This document shows, piece by piece, positions 1-9,429 of a stretch of 64,000 bases of DNA. The notes beneath the pieces are model-generated. The model did not search any database, was not told the origin of the DNA, and saw only the letters and a list, made by a program, of their open reading frames with translations. This stretch comes from Methanothrix soehngenii GP6 (GTDB lineage: Archaea > Halobacteriota > Methanosarcinia > Methanotrichales > Methanotrichaceae), in the NCBI RefSeq assembly GCF_000204415.1, contig NC_015416.1:1-64000 (forward strand), written 5' to 3'. Numbering within the stretch: position 1 is the first letter of the stretch; the number at the start of each line of letters is the position of its first letter. A program made the translations under genes and the position numbers.

Positions 1-1
1 A

Positions 2-2995
2 TCAATCCTTATTCTGTCGTTAATAGGATTAATAATATTACCTTCAGGCGCAATGGAGGGCGGCAATCCCGCTCTCTACAATGCATACAAAGGGCTGGAT
101 GACCTTGGTGTAAAGGATGCATGGGATATGGGCTACACGGGCAAAGGAGTGAATATAGCGATAATAGACTTTGGCATAGACTTCGCTACTCCAGACCTCA
201 TGGGAACTCAAGCCCGTGTCTCAAATGTAAGCTCTCCTTACTATGGCTGGCCCATTGTAATAGATCTGGAGTCTCTCTCCTATTATCAGGATGGAACCTC
301 TGGCTTTAGTTCTCATTATGCAAATACTACCTCGATGGATGTAAGGGATTATCAGGTAACAGGAACCAGTAAGAGCGGGATTTACCATATTGGAGATCAT
401 CCCGACCAGCACATTGCTCAGTTTTATGGCCAACAAGTGAAGGTTCTCGTGGTCGATGAGAGTGTCTCTAGCGTTTATGATACAGTATACGTTGATTTGA
501 ACAACAACCATGATTTCAGGGATGATAAGCCTTGCAGAAAGGGCGATGAGGCCTCCTATTGGGATAGAGATAACGATGGCTATCCTGATGAATCTGGTGG
601 CATGGTTTACTTTATAGCTGATGGCAAGACGCCTCTGCCTTTATCAAGGATGCTCTATGGTGAGAAAGCAAAGATACCGAAGAGTGGAGAGTTAATTGCA
701 TTTGAGTGCGATGGTGACTTTCATGGAACCATGTGCGCCTCATTAATAGCGGCCCAGGGCAAAAATGTTATGGGCATCGCCCCTGATGCCAGGATAATAT
801 CTGTTCGACTGGGAAAAACTGAGGAGCTTCTCTGGTTGCTGGCTGTGCTCGGCTATGATGGAGTTCCGAATACTGGAGATGAGGCAGATGTTGTAAGTCG
901 AAGCGGAGGTTTCATGTATCGCCTTAACAAAGGTGCTGATGAGGGCTCAGCATTCTTAGAATATCTCTCCACAAACGTCTCTCCGTCCACAGCTATGATA
1001 TTTGTAAGTGGAAACGACGGTTCAGGGTATGGTACCTGCAACCCACCTTCAGGAGAGCATGCGATAAATGTAGGCGCAACCTATGATCAATGGTGGAACA
1101 ACTCCTCCTATCGAGGAGATGTAACCTGTTTTTCTTCTCGCGGGCCGAACGCTCTAGGTCAGGTCAAACCGAACGTACTAGCCCCTGGCTACCGTACGCC
1201 CGAATCTCTGCCTTTATGGATAACTCACAGCGGCAAGGCCGCATGGGACAATCATGGCGGCGGGACCAGCGGTGCAACACCCCATGCGGCTGCAGTTGTC
1301 GCTCTGATCTACCAGGCTTACAAAGAAGCTCATGGAGAGTTTCCGACCTCTGAGAAGGCCAGGGACATTCTCATGTCCTCAGCTACCGACATCAATGAAG
1401 AGATCTTCGCTCAGGGATCGGGTATGATAAACGCCGCAAAAGCAGTGGAGATCGCATCAGGAAGGAACGGAGTTCTGATTGAACCGGCCCTTCTGGTCAC
1501 GGCTCCTGTTGAGGCCGGATCCACTCTAAAGTTCAGCTTCACTCTGACGAATCATTCTGGCAGAACAGTTAATCTAAAGCCCCAGATCCTGATTAAAGAC
1601 AAAACGTGGGAATTTACACAAAGCTCGGCGAATGAGAGCATTATAGCTATCCCTGAAGATATGCTCACCTGCAACCTGCTGAAGGTTTCTTCCTATTATT
1701 CCAGGGATGCCAGGAATACAAAGCTGGAGAAAAATGAAGGCTATGACATATACCTCTACAACTGGGAAGATATGAATGAGGATGGAGAAATACAAAATGA
1801 TGAACTGAAAATAGTAGCGCTGAATACTGTTGCTTGGGGTTACGGATTTACGTCTGAAGCAAGAATGCATGATCCGTCAAAGCGAGTGAATGATGGACTT
1901 GCTGTTGTTCTCAAGAAGAGGGGCGAGATACAGAGCAATGAGACAAAAGTAGTGGTCGAAGCATATAATTGGACGCCATGGGATATCGGAATGAATATCA
2001 ATGGCAGTAAGATGAGTGTTTCAATACCAGTACCCAACACTACAGGCGTATTTCAGGGAAAGCTCCTTCTAGAGGGATATGATGGGAGACAGTGTATTCC
2101 GATATCCTTCTCAGCCTATAAACACGATGATATCTCGTTAAGCAATACTGACGATATCTACGAGAATGCCAAGATATATGGCAGGTTTGAAGGAGACGGC
2201 AAAAGCGGATGGGATACGAGGTTCTATCCGTTATACCATCGTGGTCATGACTTGGCAAATATCGATGTTACATGGGAGGATCCAAATACTGATATCGATG
2301 TTTATCTCTATGGGGAGAGTGCTTTTAATGCCTCAGATCTCTGGACGTATCCCACAAAACCGCCCGTTAACCTGCCAAAATTAAAGATTTTAAGAGAAAA
2401 CGGTCATAGCCGAAGAATCCTTGGAGATACCTTCATTATTTCTGATGAGGGTGTCGCAGGTGGCCCCAGCTATAACGTATTTTCAACATCCACGGGAGAG
2501 AATAGAGAGGTGATAACTGGTGAACTGACGAACGGGCTAAACCTTATTGTCCTGCGTCAAGTGGTCCCTGGAGGCAATGAATATGGCGAAAATGTATCTA
2601 TAGAGATCAATATCACGCCCTATAATCCCATTAATCTCGTAGCTTTAGCAGGAGAGACGGTGAACCTCACGCAAAGGAATGCAGGAGTGGACTCGATAAT
2701 GGGCTTTTCAAAGGGCGATGATCTCAAGAGTGGAGGATACTTGGAGACCTTCCAGGCAGAGGAGGGAGATCTATTGCTGATCCGTTCCAATTGCACTATT
2801 TATAAGCCACAGATATTCTTTGATTCAAACAGAAATGGGACGATTGATAGGGACATAGATGAGCTAATATTTGGCGAACAAAGGTTCGACGAGGCAGTGT
2901 GCCGAATTTTCTGTAAAATCCTGGCCTCGTATCCACAACCATTTACTCCTTTATCACAGATAAGTACTTTCTACCGGTCAGCCACTCCTCGTTGA
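2..2995 (+). CDS. Secreted subtilisin-like (S8) protease, copy 1; 5' end outside window, 3' end cut by IS
   Basis: Predicted extracellular serine protease. The first ATG in the window (53) is not the start: the frame is open to base 2 and encodes a hydrophobic stretch (SILILSLIGLIILPSGA) that looks like the end of a signal peptide, so the gene begins upstream. Counting from the ATG at 53, the catalytic triad is complete: Asp in IIDFG near residue 40, His in HGTMCA near 225, Ser in GGGTSGATPH near 405. Several Asp-rich loops (DLNNNHDFRDD, DRDNDGYPDE, DMNEDGEIQND, DSNRNGTIDRD) look like calcium sites. Authentic sequence stops at about 2892, where an IS256-type element begins; the last ~34 codons to the stop at 2995 are read from IS DNA. 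The paralogue at 5498-9148 shows that roughly 280 C-terminal residues, including an Fn3-like domain, are missing. Folding and secretion of the truncated product are possible but unproven. Confidence 0.85.
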   Translation, partial: SILILSLIGLIILPSGAMEGGNPALYNAYKGLDDLGVKDAWDMGYTGKGVNIAIIDFGIDFATPDLMGTQARVSNVSSPYYGWPIVIDLESLSYYQDGTSGFSSHYANTTSMDVRDYQVTGTSKSGIYHIGDHPDQHIAQFYGQQVKVLVVDESVSSVYDTVYVDLNNNHDFRDDKPCRKGDEASYWDRDNDGYPDESGGMVYFIADGKTPLPLSRMLYGEKAKIPKSGELIAFECDGDFHGTMCASLIAAQGKNVMGIAPDARIISVRLGKTEELLWLLAVLGYDGVPNTGDEADVVSRSGGFMYRLNKGADEGSAFLEYLSTNVSPSTAMIFVSGNDGSGYGTCNPPSGEHAINVGATYDQWWNNSSYRGDVTCFSSRGPNALGQVKPNVLAPGYRTPESLPLWITHSGKAAWDNHGGGTSGATPHAAAVVALIYQAYKEAHGEFPTSEKARDILMSSATDINEEIFAQGSGMINAAKAVEIASGRNGVLIEPALLVTAPVEAGSTLKFSFTLTNHSGRTVNLKPQILIKDKTWEFTQSSANESIIAIPEDMLTCNLLKVSSYYSRDARNTKLEKNEGYDIYLYNWEDMNEDGEIQNDELKIVALNTVAWGYGFTSEARMHDPSKRVNDGLAVVLKKRGEIQSNETKVVVEAYNWTPWDIGMNINGSKMSVSIPVPNTTGVFQGKLLLEGYDGRQCIPISFSAYKHDDISLSNTDDIYENAKIYGRFEGDGKSGWDTRFYPLYHRGHDLANIDVTWEDPNTDIDVYLYGESAFNASDLWTYPTKPPVNLPKLKILRENGHSRRILGDTFIISDEGVAGGPSYNVFSTSTGENREVITGELTNGLNLIVLRQVVPGGNEYGENVSIEINITPYNPINLVALAGETVNLTQRNAGVDSIMGFSKGDDLKSGGYLETFQAEEGDLLLIRSNCTIYKPQIFFDSNRNGTIDRDIDELIFGEQRFDEAVCRIFCKILASYPQPFTPLSQISTFYRSATPR

Positions 2996-4151
2996 TATTC
3001 ATGAGTATGGCAACTCCAAGCCTAAGAAGTGACCCATCATTGGGAAAAGCCCCAACGACTCTGCTTCTTCTCTTGAGCTCCTTATTGATTCGTTCCAGCC
3101 CGTTGGTGGTTCTAATCCTTCTCCAATGCTCTTTGGGGAATGATTTATGATTCCATATGTCCTGACTAAACCGGTCGATCGTATCAGCTGATTTTGAATA
3201 TCTCTTCTGCCTGAGTTCAATAGCCAGCTCCGCCATCTTTGTTTGGTCTTCGAATCCTTTTCTGAGCTTCTCTGCTATCTCTTCCTTATCCTTGTTTGGA
3301 ATATTGTTAAGCACCGCCCGGCTGAAATGAACCTGGCACATCTGCCATGATGCACCCAAGAACCTTGACGAGACTGCTGCTTGTATTCCTTTATGACCAT
3401 CTGATATTACCAGCTCAACACCACTCAAACCGCGATCTATAAGCTCATCAAAAAATCCAGACCAGAATCCTTCGCTCTCGCTATCGGTAATCTTGGCTCC
3501 AAGAATTTCGCGATATCCATCATCACGAATCCCTGTGATGACAAGAAAAGCTTTAGTTACGTATTTTCCGCCATCCCGGACTTTGAAGTAACTCGCATCA
3601 ACAAAAATGTACGGCATCGGGCGCTCGATAGGTCTTTTAAGGAACTCCTCTACTTTTTCATCTAGCTCCTTGGCTATACGAGATACTGTAGAAGCTGAGA
3701 GACGTTCAACTCCCAAATGAGAGATCACCTCTTGGATCCGTCTTGTTGAAACGCCTTGCAGATACGATTCTGCTATCGCATTTGTCAGAGCTATCTCCAC
3801 GCGAGAATATTTATCAAAAACACAGGATTTAAACGAACGGTCTCTAAATTGAGGTTTTTTAAGTTCCAGGTCTCCAACGCGCGTTTTAAGAGATCGCTCT
3901 TTATAGCCATTGCGTTGAGTTGTTCGCGTGGCATTTCGCTCATAGGGCTCGGCTCCTGATTGCTGTATCGCCTCTAATTGCATGACTAGGTTCAAGAACC
4001 AGGTCAGTAGCTTCTTTAATCCATCATCCTGATCGACAAGGTAATCTTCTAGCAGATCAAATATCTCCATGGCTCTGTATCCTCCTTGTTTCCAAACATA
4101 TAGTGGGTACAGGGCCTTTATATCATTTTACAGAAAAGGAAGTACACTACC
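2893..4151 (-). mobile_element. IS256-type insertion sequence A
   Basis: The ends are imperfect inverted repeats: left GGCAGTGTGCCGAATTTTCT at 2893, and the right end read inward from 4151 as GGTAGTGTACTTCCTTTTCT; both continue into GTAAAAT. One transposase gene fills the element. The left flank is 3' subtilase copy 1 sequence (RFDE codons) and the right flank is only the 6 bases TTCGCC before the next IS, which match the 5' side of subtilase copy 2. No target duplication matches across the element, which fits a deletion next to the IS. Boundaries are read by eye and may be off by one or two bases. Confidence 0.8.
2943..4070 (-). CDS. IS256-family (mutator-type) transposase
   Basis: A 375-residue DDE transposase of the usual IS256 length that cuts and pastes the surrounding element. 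Candidate catalytic residues are Asp in FVDASYFKVR (about residue 159), Asp in ELVISDGHKG (about 225) and Glu in TTNGLERINKELKRR (about 333). The N-terminal part has the typical arrangement of a short zinc/DNA-binding region followed by TRVGDLELKKPQFR. No frameshift is seen, so it is probably active or recently active. It is clearly related to, but distinct from, the transposase at 4211-5338, so the two neighbouring ISs are different species of one family. The ATG at 4070 lies about 80 bases inside the right terminal repeat. Confidence 0.92.
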   Translation of the reverse strand: MEIFDLLEDYLVDQDDGLKKLLTWFLNLVMQLEAIQQSGAEPYERNATRTTQRNGYKERSLKTRVGDLELKKPQFRDRSFKSCVFDKYSRVEIALTNAIAESYLQGVSTRRIQEVISHLGVERLSASTVSRIAKELDEKVEEFLKRPIERPMPYIFVDASYFKVRDGGKYVTKAFLVITGIRDDGYREILGAKITDSESEGFWSGFFDELIDRGLSGVELVISDGHKGIQAAVSSRFLGASWQMCQVHFSRAVLNNIPNKDKEEIAEKLRKGFEDQTKMAELAIELRQKRYSKSADTIDRFSQDIWNHKSFPKEHWRRIRTTNGLERINKELKRRSRVVGAFPNDGSLLRLGVAILMNINEEWLTGRKYLSVIKE

Positions 4152-4157
4152 TTCGCC

Positions 4158-5497
4158 GGTAGTGTCCCGAAAATGCTGTAATTTCGTAGCCGCCCTGTAT
4201 CCTACTATCATTACTCTACGTCCATCGTTAAATACTTTTTACCTGTGACCCACTCTTCATTTATATTTATCATGATGCATCCTGCCAATCTCATCAGGGA
4301 TTGATCACTCGGGAATGCTCCTACAGGTCTGCTTCTGCGCTTTAATTCCTTATTGATGCGCTCAATGATGTTTGTGGTTCGTATCCTCTTCCAATGGGCC
4401 TTCGGATACGCCTTATAATTCCATAGATCGAATCTGAACCTGTCGATTGTCTCTGCAGCTGGATCGTACCCTCTATCTCTCAGCTCCTTCGCCAGTTCTT
4501 GCATCTTCATCTCGTCATCGGATGCCTCTTTTAGCTTATCGGCGATCTCCTGTTTGTCCTTGTTGGGAATGCTCTCCAGGACTGCCCTAGAATGATGAAA
4601 ATGGCAATACTGCCAGGAGGCTCCCACAAAAGACGATTCCACTGCCTTTTGAATTCCCTTGTGTGCATCCGATATCACTAACTCGACGCCTTCTAAGCCT
4701 CTATCTTTGAGGTTTCTGAATAGTGTCATCCAATAGCCACTGTCCTCCGATTCCGCTATGCTGGCGCCCAGGATCTCTCTGAGACCATCCTCGCGAATCC
4801 CCACTACAACCAGCAAAGCCCTGTTCTTGTATTGGGCACCGCATCTCACCTTGAAGTAGGTGGCGTCAACCAGCAGATAGCGAATCTTGACTTCAATTGG
4901 GCGCTTGAGGAACTCCTCCACTTTTTCGTCGAGAATCTTGCATAAACGAGAGACCTCAGACGCAGATAACCTGTTCAAACCGAAGTTTTTGACCAATTCC
5001 TCCATTTTTCGGGTTGAAACGCCCTGGATATATGATTCTGCAATCGTCATTAGCAGAGCTTGTTCTACACGACAGTATCTTTCAAATACGCTTGATTCAA
5101 ATGGGAATTCTCTGAACTGAGGCTTATTAAGGGTTAATTCGCCAACGCGGGTCTTGAGGGTTCTCGATCTGGTGCCGTTTCTGTGTGCCTTTCTCTGAGG
5201 GCTGCGCTCGTAGGGAAGCGCACCGCTCTGCAGATATGCCTCAAACAGCATTACCGCGTTCAGGAACTCGGTTATGACCTGCTTCAGTCCGCTATTCGGA
5301 TCGACAAGATAATTTATTACTGGCTCTAATGGTTGCATGGCCTTGTGTCCTCCTTGATTTCGTGAGACAACTCAAGTATGGATACAGGGCCTATTATAAT
5401 TCTTGCAAATGATCAAAAATGCTGCTACTACCAAAGCAGCATCCAATACATCGCCAGGATTATTACTACTATTTTACATCACAATCGGGACACTACC
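4158..5497 (-). mobile_element. IS256-type insertion sequence B
   Basis: Bounded by the inverted repeat GGTAGTGTCCCGA at 4158 and its complement TCGGGACACTACC ending at 5497. It is separated from element A by just 6 bases (TTCGCC, 4152-4157). The right flank reads GACTTCGCC, the subtilase copy 2 sequence at DFATPDL. The 6-7 matching bases on the left are what remains of an 8-9 bp target duplication. A near-identical copy with two extra insertions lies at 52313-53732. Confidence 0.85.
4211..5338 (-). CDS. IS256-family transposase
   Basis: An intact 375-residue mutator-type transposase. Motifs: Asp in LLVDATYFKVR (about residue 158), Asp in ELVISDAHKG (about 225), Glu in TTNIIERINKELKRR (about 333). 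Each of the two Asp/Glu motifs aligns with those of the IS A transposase at the same spacing. The nearly identical gene in the third copy at 52366-53575 is broken, so this is the likely functional source for that subfamily in the window. Between the ATG at 5338 and the right inverted repeat lie about 160 bases that contain an outward-reading open frame which runs into subtilase copy 2. Confidence 0.93.
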   Translation of the reverse strand: MQPLEPVINYLVDPNSGLKQVITEFLNAVMLFEAYLQSGALPYERSPQRKAHRNGTRSRTLKTRVGELTLNKPQFREFPFESSVFERYCRVEQALLMTIAESYIQGVSTRKMEELVKNFGLNRLSASEVSRLCKILDEKVEEFLKRPIEVKIRYLLVDATYFKVRCGAQYKNRALLVVVGIREDGLREILGASIAESEDSGYWMTLFRNLKDRGLEGVELVISDAHKGIQKAVESSFVGASWQYCHFHHSRAVLESIPNKDKQEIADKLKEASDDEMKMQELAKELRDRGYDPAAETIDRFRFDLWNYKAYPKAHWKRIRTTNIIERINKELKRRSRPVGAFPSDQSLMRLAGCIMININEEWVTGKKYLTMDVE

Positions 5498-8400
5498 GAC
5501 TTCGCCACTCCTGACCTCATGGGAACTCAAGCCCGTGTCTCAAACGCAAGCTCTCCTTACTATGGCTGGCCCATTGTTATCGACCTGGATTCGCTATCTC
5601 TCTATAATCAGCAAAGCCCAGTAAACCCTTTCATCCAGAGCCGTTATGCGGATACCTCCTCGATAGATACAACGGGCTTTCAGACGACTGGAACCAGCAA
5701 GAGCGGCATCTACCATATAGGCGATCATCCTGATGGGTATCTTGCTCAATTCTTTGGGCAGCCTGCAAAAGTTCTCCTGGTTGACGAGAAAAGCTCTGGG
5801 GTATATGATACGGTGTACGTGGATTTGAATAATAATCGAGATTTCAAAGACGATAAACCTTGCAGAAAAGGCGATGAGATCTCCTATTGGGATAGAGATA
5901 AGGATGGCTATCCCGATGAATCGGGAGGCATGGTCTACTTTATAGCTGATGGCAAGATGCCTCTGCCACTAGCCAGAACGCTCTATGGTGAGAATGCAAA
6001 AATACCGAAGAATGGAGAGCTGGTTGCCTTCCATTACGATGATGGCTCACATGGAACTATGTGCGCCGGGATAATAGCTGCTCAGGGAAAAAATATCAAG
6101 GGCATCGCCCCTGATGCCAGGATCATGCCAGTCCAAAACTCGGCGGAAAACGATATGATCCTGTGTCTCCTTGCCTCAATCGGTTATGACGGAGTTCCAG
6201 AAAGCGGAGACGAAGCAGATATAATAAGCAGAAGCGGAGGCTTTTCGTATCTCTTCAACAAAGGCGCTGATGAGGGCTCCGCTTTCTTAGAATACCTAAC
6301 CACCAATGTTTCGCCGTCTACGACTATTGTGTATGCAAATGGAAACGACGGATCTGGATACGGCACCTGCCAGTCCCCATCGAGTGAGCATGTTATCAAT
6401 GCAGGCGCAATTTACGATCTTTGGTGGAACAGCTCTTCATATAGCGGTGACGTAATCTGTTTCTCCTCGCGTGGCCCCAATGTCCTCGGTCAGGTAAAGC
6501 CGAACGTATTAGCTACGGGTTATCTCGCACCTAGGGTCTTACCCCTATCAGAAACTCACAGTGGCAAAGCCGCATGGAACGATATGGGTGGCGGGACCAG
6601 CAGTGCAACGCCGCATGTTGCCGCAGTTATAGCTCTAATTTATCAAGCCTACAAAGATGCCCATGGAGAATTTCCGACCTCTGAGAAGGCCAGGGATATT
6701 CTAATGTCTTCTGCTACAGATATAGATGAAGAGGTCTTTGCCCAGGGCTCGGGAATAGTAAATGCAAAGAGGGCAGTGGAAATAGCATCCGGGAAAGATG
6801 GAGTTTTGATTGAACCTGCACTGCTCGTCACCTCACCTGTCGAGGCCGGTCCCGCTTTGGAGTTTAATTTAACCATTTCAAATTACTCTGGCAAGCCAAT
6901 CGACTTGAAACCAAAAATTTTAGTAAAGGAAAAATCAAAAGAATTAACTTTCGAGAATATAAATGAAAATATCGTATTTACATTACCAGGGGATATGCTC
7001 GACTGCGATTTGCTGAAGGTCTCCTCGTATTATCCAAGAGATTCCAGGAGCACGAAACTGGAGAAATACGAGGGTTATGATCTTTACCTCTATAATTGGA
7101 GAGATACGGATAGAGATGGAGAAATACAAGAACTTGAACTTGAGTCCATAGTCTCACCTGCAGGTGATATGGGCCTTGGATTTACCTCCGAAGCTAGAGT
7201 GCATAATCCTGCTGAACGAATGGATGATGCAATTGTGGGCATCTTGAAAAATAGAGGTGAAATAAAGAGCGATGTGGTTAAGGTGGCAGTCGAAAACTAC
7301 GAATGGAAACCATGGGACATAGAAACAAATCTTGATGACAATTGCCTCCGCGTCTCAATACCGACTCCAAGCACCACAGGGGTATTTCAAGGCAAAATAC
7401 TTCTGGAATATGGTGACGAGAAGCAATGCATTCCCATATCTCTTTCGACCTATCTGCACGATGGTATTAAAATAAATAATACGGGTGAGATCTTCGAAAA
7501 TGCTAAGATCTACGGGAGGTTTGAGGCTGAGCCAAGCAAGTTCTGGGATTCCAGGTTTTATCCGATATATCACCATGGCTATGGTTTAGCAACCGTTGAA
7601 GTTGCCTGGGAAGATCCGAATACGGATATAGATGTTTACCTCTATGGAGAAGACGTTTTCAACACATCAAAGCTATGGAAATTTACCGCCGCTGCACCCG
7701 TGGAGCTGCCCCCGTTGAAAGTTCTAAAAGAAAATGGACATAGCACGAGGGTCTCAGGAATCAACGTTATACTTTATGGTGATAGAGGGGTTGGGGGCAG
7801 CTACAGCAATTTTTACACATCTACGGGAGAGAATAGAGAGATAATAACCGGTGAATTAACTGAAGGACTGAACTTGATCACGCTGCATCAGGTGGTCTCT
7901 GGAGGTAATAAGTACGGAGAGAATGTAACTGTAAAAGTCAGTCCCTTGTCCTTTAACCTCATTGATATTAGAGCAAAGGCTGGAGAAACGGTAAGCTTCC
8001 TGCCAATAGGAATCGATGGCATAACAGGCTTTTCTAAAGGCGAAGAGATCAAAGGCGAGGAGTTTGCATTCAGCCCTATGGTCTTTCAAGCAAAGGAAGG
8101 AGATGTGTTAATGATACGTTCCGACGATGCTGAATACTCGCCACAGATATTCTTTGATTCAAACGGGAATGGAACGATGGACTGGGGAGCAAATATATAC
8201 TTCGGATCGGATGATAGCAGCGAGATGGATGAGCTTATATTTTCCGAAAAGAGGTATGATGGCATCGATCCTTCTTACATTGATATAATACCAATTCATA
8301 GAAATGGGACTTACTTTTTTTTCGTCATGAACCTTTACGGCGGTCTTGAACTCTACCATATGAAGAGTCAATTTGAGGCTAATACTAACGCCAGTGCACC

Positions 8401-9148
8401 AATGAAGATAAAAGCGCCTGAACAGGCAGGGGCATATTTGGGAATAGCAGAAAAGGACGGGAATCTCATACCCATTCCGGTAAAACTGGTGGTAGAAGCC
8501 GGTGAACCGATATCTATCTCCCTAGATACTGCAAACCGTGCTGATCCCAATCTGCCTTTTGAAGTCAAGCTAGAGGTGCAGGACAAATTTGGCAATTTGG
8601 TCGAGAATGATACAGCAACTGCTGTTATAGAATTTAATGGTACCACGAAGAATGTGGATCTCGTTAAAGGAAAGGATTCGATCAACTTAACAGCTCCTGA
8701 GAAAACAGGGATCTACAAGATAAAAGCACAAAGTCGATACGGCATATCTGAAAAAGATATTGAAATCATTGACAAAATCCCTATTGAAACTGGTAATACC
8801 AGCATTAACAGCACAGAAATTGAAGAGAAGATGAATCAGATAGGAGATACGAGAGGTCCTGCATCGACGGAGCAAATAAAAGATCTGCCCAAAAAGGTTG
8901 AATCAGTATCATCCATCTTGACAAGTGGCAACATAAGCCTCACCTGGCAGGCTTCAGAGGATGCGGACTATTACAATGTGTATCGCCTTAAAGGTGCCTC
9001 ATTAGAGAAGCTTGCTGAAGTAAAAAGTCCCGAATATACTTTGAAAGGAGAACTCTGGAAGAGCTATACTTTCAGGGTCTCTGCCGTGAACCGCGAAGGA
9101 AATGAGAGTGAACTGAGCGATCCTGTGGGGATAGTGGTTACTCCATGA
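5378..9148 (+). CDS. Subtilisin-like (S8) protease, copy 2; 5' end replaced by IS B
   Basis: The open frame begins inside the right end of IS B (ATG at 5378) and continues in frame into authentic subtilase sequence at 5498 (DFATPDLM). The first 40 residues are therefore IS-derived. The signal peptide and the catalytic Asp (IIDFG in copy 1) are gone, while His (HGTMCAGIIAAQG) and Ser (GGGTSSATPHVAA) remain, so proteolysis is not expected. The C-terminus is complete and shows what copy 1 lost: Ca-loop-like DSNGNGTMDWG, a beta-rich region, and a terminal fibronectin type III-like domain (about the last 90 residues, with SLTWQASEDADYYNVYRLK). Protein and DNA similarity to copy 1 is high over the shared region, so the pair arose by tandem duplication. 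Best treated as a 5'-truncated gene; expression from an IS promoter is possible. Confidence 0.8.
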   Translation: MDTGPIIILANDQKCCYYQSSIQYIARIITTILHHNRDTTDFATPDLMGTQARVSNASSPYYGWPIVIDLDSLSLYNQQSPVNPFIQSRYADTSSIDTTGFQTTGTSKSGIYHIGDHPDGYLAQFFGQPAKVLLVDEKSSGVYDTVYVDLNNNRDFKDDKPCRKGDEISYWDRDKDGYPDESGGMVYFIADGKMPLPLARTLYGENAKIPKNGELVAFHYDDGSHGTMCAGIIAAQGKNIKGIAPDARIMPVQNSAENDMILCLLASIGYDGVPESGDEADIISRSGGFSYLFNKGADEGSAFLEYLTTNVSPSTTIVYANGNDGSGYGTCQSPSSEHVINAGAIYDLWWNSSSYSGDVICFSSRGPNVLGQVKPNVLATGYLAPRVLPLSETHSGKAAWNDMGGGTSSATPHVAAVIALIYQAYKDAHGEFPTSEKARDILMSSATDIDEEVFAQGSGIVNAKRAVEIASGKDGVLIEPALLVTSPVEAGPALEFNLTISNYSGKPIDLKPKILVKEKSKELTFENINENIVFTLPGDMLDCDLLKVSSYYPRDSRSTKLEKYEGYDLYLYNWRDTDRDGEIQELELESIVSPAGDMGLGFTSEARVHNPAERMDDAIVGILKNRGEIKSDVVKVAVENYEWKPWDIETNLDDNCLRVSIPTPSTTGVFQGKILLEYGDEKQCIPISLSTYLHDGIKINNTGEIFENAKIYGRFEAEPSKFWDSRFYPIYHHGYGLATVEVAWEDPNTDIDVYLYGEDVFNTSKLWKFTAAAPVELPPLKVLKENGHSTRVSGINVILYGDRGVGGSYSNFYTSTGENREIITGELTEGLNLITLHQVVSGGNKYGENVTVKVSPLSFNLIDIRAKAGETVSFLPIGIDGITGFSKGEEIKGEEFAFSPMVFQAKEGDVLMIRSDDAEYSPQIFFDSNGNGTMDWGANIYFGSDDSSEMDELIFSEKRYDGIDPSYIDIIPIHRNGTYFFFVMNLYGGLELYHMKSQFEANTNASAPMKIKAPEQAGAYLGIAEKDGNLIPIPVKLVVEAGEPISISLDTANRADPNLPFEVKLEVQDKFGNLVENDTATAVIEFNGTTKNVDLVKGKDSINLTAPEKTGIYKIKAQSRYGISEKDIEIIDKIPIETGNTSINSTEIEEKMNQIGDTRGPASTEQIKDLPKKVESVSSILTSGNISLTWQASEDADYYNVYRLKGASLEKLAEVKSPEYTLKGELWKSYTFRVSAVNREGNESELSDPVGIVVTP

Positions 9149-9302
9149 GATGAACTTAATGATTTCGGATACCAGAATCATGCGGCGGGCTAGATGATAA
9201 ATAGAGCGAATAAGAAAACAGGAAGTGTGCCAGTGGTCACTGAGCTGGCAGAGCTAATGCCTAATGCAAAATAGCCAGGGGTATTAAGGCTATCCGCTTA
9301 TC

Positions 9303-9309
9303 TTTTTTT
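9303..9309 (+). terminator. Possible U-tract terminator after subtilase copy 2
   Basis: A run of seven T lies about 155 bases beyond the stop at 9148. T-rich tracts are the usual archaeal termination signal. The rest of 9149-9429 holds no gene that I can support. Confidence 0.25.
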
Positions 9310-9429
9310 GGCTCATATTATCATCATAACAACTTTAGTCGATAAAAGAAAATGAGGCCTGCGAATGAAAAGAAGAAAAACGCTAAATCAGAGACGCTAT
9401 TGAAAAAAGTAGTCTTCGAGGCCCTTAAA

